This document shows, piece after piece, positions 3,357-5,369 of a stretch of DNA of 5,369 nt. The notes below the pieces were generated by a model that did no database searches, was not told the DNA's origin, and saw only the letters and a list, made by a program, of their open reading frames with translations. Within the stretch, counting starts at the first letter, position 1. Each line of letters opens with the position of its first letter. Both the position numbers and the translations under genes were made by a program. The stretch is taken from NCBI GenBank assembly GCA_003558175.1, contig PWMO01000490.1:1-5369 (forward strand), given 5' to 3'. Source of the DNA: Spirochaetaceae bacterium. Its GTDB lineage: Bacteria > Spirochaetota > Spirochaetia > DSM-27196 > PWMO01.

Positions 3357-5369
3357 ATGAGAATCGAGGTTTCATACCGCGACGGCTTTCCCGATGGGCG
3401 GGCCGGTCGAATACTGGCTAAACTGAAACACGCCGGGATAGAGGGCGTCGAGCAGCTGGCGCTCCACGACGTTTACCTCTCGGTGGGCTATTCCGATCCC
3501 GGTGACGACGTGCTGCGCGAAGTCTTCTGCGACACCGTGGCGCAGCAGCTCTGGGTGCAGCGTTCTGCCGATCAGCGTCGACCATCTGCCGGTGCCGCCC
3601 CGACCGACATCAACGCCGCGCACCCCAACGCCGCTGAGTTCAACGCCGTTATCGAGGTGGCCTACAAACCCGGCGTCACCGACCCGGTCGGCATGACCGC
3701 GCGTGACGCGCTGGACCGCGCCGGGGTCGCGCGCCTGGACCCGTCCGCGTTCGTGCAGTCCGCCCGCCAGTACCGCATCCGCCTGGCAGCCGGCACCCCC
3801 GCGCAGCAGCAGGCCGCCGTCGCGGCAACCGCCGCCGCTCTGCACAACCCGCTCATCGAGCGCGCCACCGTCATCGCCCCGCTGCGCGACCCCGCCGCGG
3901 ACCTCGCCCCGCCCGCGCTGCCGTTGCAGTATCGCCACACCATTGCCGCCAGCCCCGCCGGGGTAGAAACCTTCGACCTCGCGGCCATGACCGACGACGA
4001 GCTCAACCGGCTCTCGCGCGAACGCCTCCTCTCGCTCGAACCGGCCGAAATGGCCGCACTGCGCGCCTACTACGCCGACCCGGCCACCATCGACGCGCGC
4101 CGCCGCGCCGGCCTCCCGCCGCAGTGCACCGACGTCGAGCTCGAGATGCTCGCCCAGACCTGGAGCGAACACTGCAAGCACAAGATCTTCCAGGCCTTGA
4201 TCGAGTACCATGACGACGACGCGCCCACCTCGCGCGCCCCGGAGCTCATCGACGGCCTCTTCAAGACCTACATCAAGCGCACCACCGAGTCCGTTGCCAC
4301 CGGGCGCGACGACCTCAAGTCGGTCTTTCACGACAACGCCGGCGTTGTCGTCTTCGACGACCAGACCTTCGTCTGCTTCAAAGCCGAAACCCACAACTCG
4401 CCCTCGGCGCTCGACCCCTACGGCGGCGCCATCACCGGCATCGTGGGTGTCAACCGCGACATCCTCGGCACCGGCAAAGGCGCCAGACCGATCTTCAACA
4501 CCAACGTGCTCTGCTTCGGCGAACTCGACACCCGCGATGAAGAGATCCCGCAGGGGCTGATGCATCCGCGGCGCGTCCTCGACGGGGTGCACCACGGCAT
4601 AGTCGACGGCGGCAACCAGTCGGGCATCCCCACCGTGGCCGGCGCCGTGCTCTTTGACGACAGCTACGTCGGCAAACCGCTGGTCTTCTGCGGTACCGGC
4701 GGTCTGCTGCCTTCGCACATCAACGGCGAAGAGTCGTGGATCAAGCACACTGAACCGGGCCACCTCGCGGTGATGGTGGGCGGCCGCATCGGCAAGGACG
4801 GAATCCACGGCGCCACGTTTTCGTCGCTGGCACTCGACGAGGCGTCCCCGGTCTCCGCCGTGCAGATCGGCGACCCGATTACGCAGCGCAACATGACCGA
4901 CTTTCTGCTCGAAGCGCGCGACCGCGGCCTCTACGCCGGCATCACCGACAACGGCGCCGGAGGGCTCTCTTCGTCGCTCGGCGAGATGGCGCAGTACAGC
5001 GGCGGTGTGCGCATCGACCTCGACCGCTGCCCGCTCAAATACCCGGGACTCGCACCGTGGGAGGTTCTGGTCTCCGAATCGCAGGAACGAATGAGCCTCT
5101 CGGTCGAGCCCGACAAGGTTGACGAGCTGATCGCGCTTGCCGCTTCGCGCAATGTCGAAGCCACCGTAGTGGGCGAGTTCACCGCATCCGGGGCGGTCGA
5201 GCTCCGGTTCGGCGACAAGTCGGTCGGCCGCCTCGACCTGGCGTTTCTGCACGACGGCCTGCCGCAGATGCGCCTCCGCGCGCGCTGGCGCACCCCGCGC
5301 AGCGCGGCCCCGGCCGGCGCCGACGCCGGCGTAGGACCCGCCCCAGCTTTGGACCCCGCCCGCCCGCCC
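3357..5369 (+). CDS. purL: Phosphoribosylformylglycinamidine synthase, fused PurS-PurL (PurSL), 3' truncated by the window
   Basis: The frame is open for 671 codons from the ATG at 3357 to the last base. The enzyme makes FGAM from FGAR, glutamine and ATP in de novo purine synthesis, in the cytoplasm. Residues ~1-70 form one PurS-like repeat (IEVSYRDGFPDG ... GIEGVEQLALHDVYLSVG) and ~97-175 a second (VIEVAYKPGVTDPVGMTA), joined by an Ala/Pro-rich linker. The catalytic part follows: TWSEHCKHK at 268-276 with H272; the ATP/substrate motif KAETHNSPSALDPYGGA at 342-358; GIVDGGNQSGIPTVAG; ITDNGAGGLSS at 529-539; LKYPGL; VSESQERM; and FLHDG at ~630-634. Residues 645-671 are again Ala/Pro/Arg-rich, at the usual boundary between the two PurL halves. 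Known PurSL proteins are near 950-1000 residues and use a separate PurQ glutaminase; about a third is missing here, so a C-terminal glutaminase fusion cannot be excluded. Start chosen by the AGAGGA site and domain fit. Confidence 0.93.
   Translation, partial: MRIEVSYRDGFPDGRAGRILAKLKHAGIEGVEQLALHDVYLSVGYSDPGDDVLREVFCDTVAQQLWVQRSADQRRPSAGAAPTDINAAHPNAAEFNAVIEVAYKPGVTDPVGMTARDALDRAGVARLDPSAFVQSARQYRIRLAAGTPAQQQAAVAATAAALHNPLIERATVIAPLRDPAADLAPPALPLQYRHTIAASPAGVETFDLAAMTDDELNRLSRERLLSLEPAEMAALRAYYADPATIDARRRAGLPPQCTDVELEMLAQTWSEHCKHKIFQALIEYHDDDAPTSRAPELIDGLFKTYIKRTTESVATGRDDLKSVFHDNAGVVVFDDQTFVCFKAETHNSPSALDPYGGAITGIVGVNRDILGTGKGARPIFNTNVLCFGELDTRDEEIPQGLMHPRRVLDGVHHGIVDGGNQSGIPTVAGAVLFDDSYVGKPLVFCGTGGLLPSHINGEESWIKHTEPGHLAVMVGGRIGKDGIHGATFSSLALDEASPVSAVQIGDPITQRNMTDFLLEARDRGLYAGITDNGAGGLSSSLGEMAQYSGGVRIDLDRCPLKYPGLAPWEVLVSESQERMSLSVEPDKVDELIALAASRNVEATVVGEFTASGAVELRFGDKSVGRLDLAFLHDGLPQMRLRARWRTPRSAAPAGADAGVGPAPALDPARPP
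5289..5369 (+). repeat. Low-complexity Ala/Pro/Arg-coding tract within purL
   Basis: After W644, where the first catalytic half of PurL ends, the frame turns into Ala, Pro, Gly, Arg and Asp with little other content and continues to the window edge. It probably forms a loop between the two halves of the enzyme. Its full length is unknown. It resembles the tract at the other end of the window in base and codon use (GCC, CCC, GGC). Confidence 0.65.

Noticed and set aside
3328..3360. A ten-codon leader peptide (MLMRERGTRR) overlapping the purL ATG by ATGA
   Set aside because: Its start lies inside the proposed -10 element, it has no ribosome site, and it has no attenuator-like codons or hairpins.
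3372..5252. A 626-codon open frame on the minus strand
   Set aside because: It lies opposite purL, whose conserved motifs are unmistakable. The antisense product is Val/Gly/Asp/Arg-rich with no recognisable domain, as expected from GC-biased third positions.

Overview
The window is an ordinary stretch of a high-GC bacterial chromosome (about two thirds GC, judged by eye). It carries four plus-strand genes. The outer two run off the ends: a family I acyl-CoA transferase (3' part only, ending at 1242) and a fused PurS-PurL purine enzyme (5' part only, from 3357). Between them are a complete MaoC-type hotdog hydratase (1269-1727) and a complete diaminopimelate decarboxylase, lysA (1967-3232). 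I see no tRNA, rRNA, CRISPR array, transposase, phage gene or attachment site.

Layout. The CoA transferase and the MaoC protein form a tight pair with a 26-base gap, and probably act together on short-chain acyl-CoA thioesters. A perfect TATAAT overlaps the transferase stop codon and may give the hydratase its own promoter. A GC-rich hairpin follows the hydratase. The next 239 bases hold a less GC-rich island with a 12-bp inverted repeat, a run of eight C, and a good sigma70-like promoter placed so close to lysA that the mRNA would be leaderless or nearly so. A second GC-rich hairpin follows lysA. A short gap with a candidate extended -10 element and a clear Shine-Dalgarno then leads into purL.

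Taxonomy. The lysA product belongs to a divergent LysA clade whose motifs I recall from anaerobic Clostridia, Bacteroidetes and spirochaetes. PurL carries two PurS-like repeats at its N-terminus, an arrangement known from some deltaproteobacteria and spirochaetes. With the high GC, a free-living spirochaete or a similar anaerobe is a reasonable guess, but this is inference from memory and is weakly held.

The genes serve three separate jobs: acyl-CoA metabolism, lysine/peptidoglycan precursor synthesis and de novo purine synthesis. I found no convincing undescribed system. The most interesting points are the Ala/Pro-rich low-complexity segments inside two unrelated conserved enzymes (they also coincide with both ends of the window), the probable leaderless lysA transcript, the unexplained dyad upstream of it, and the stop-proximal GC hairpins that lack a U-tract.
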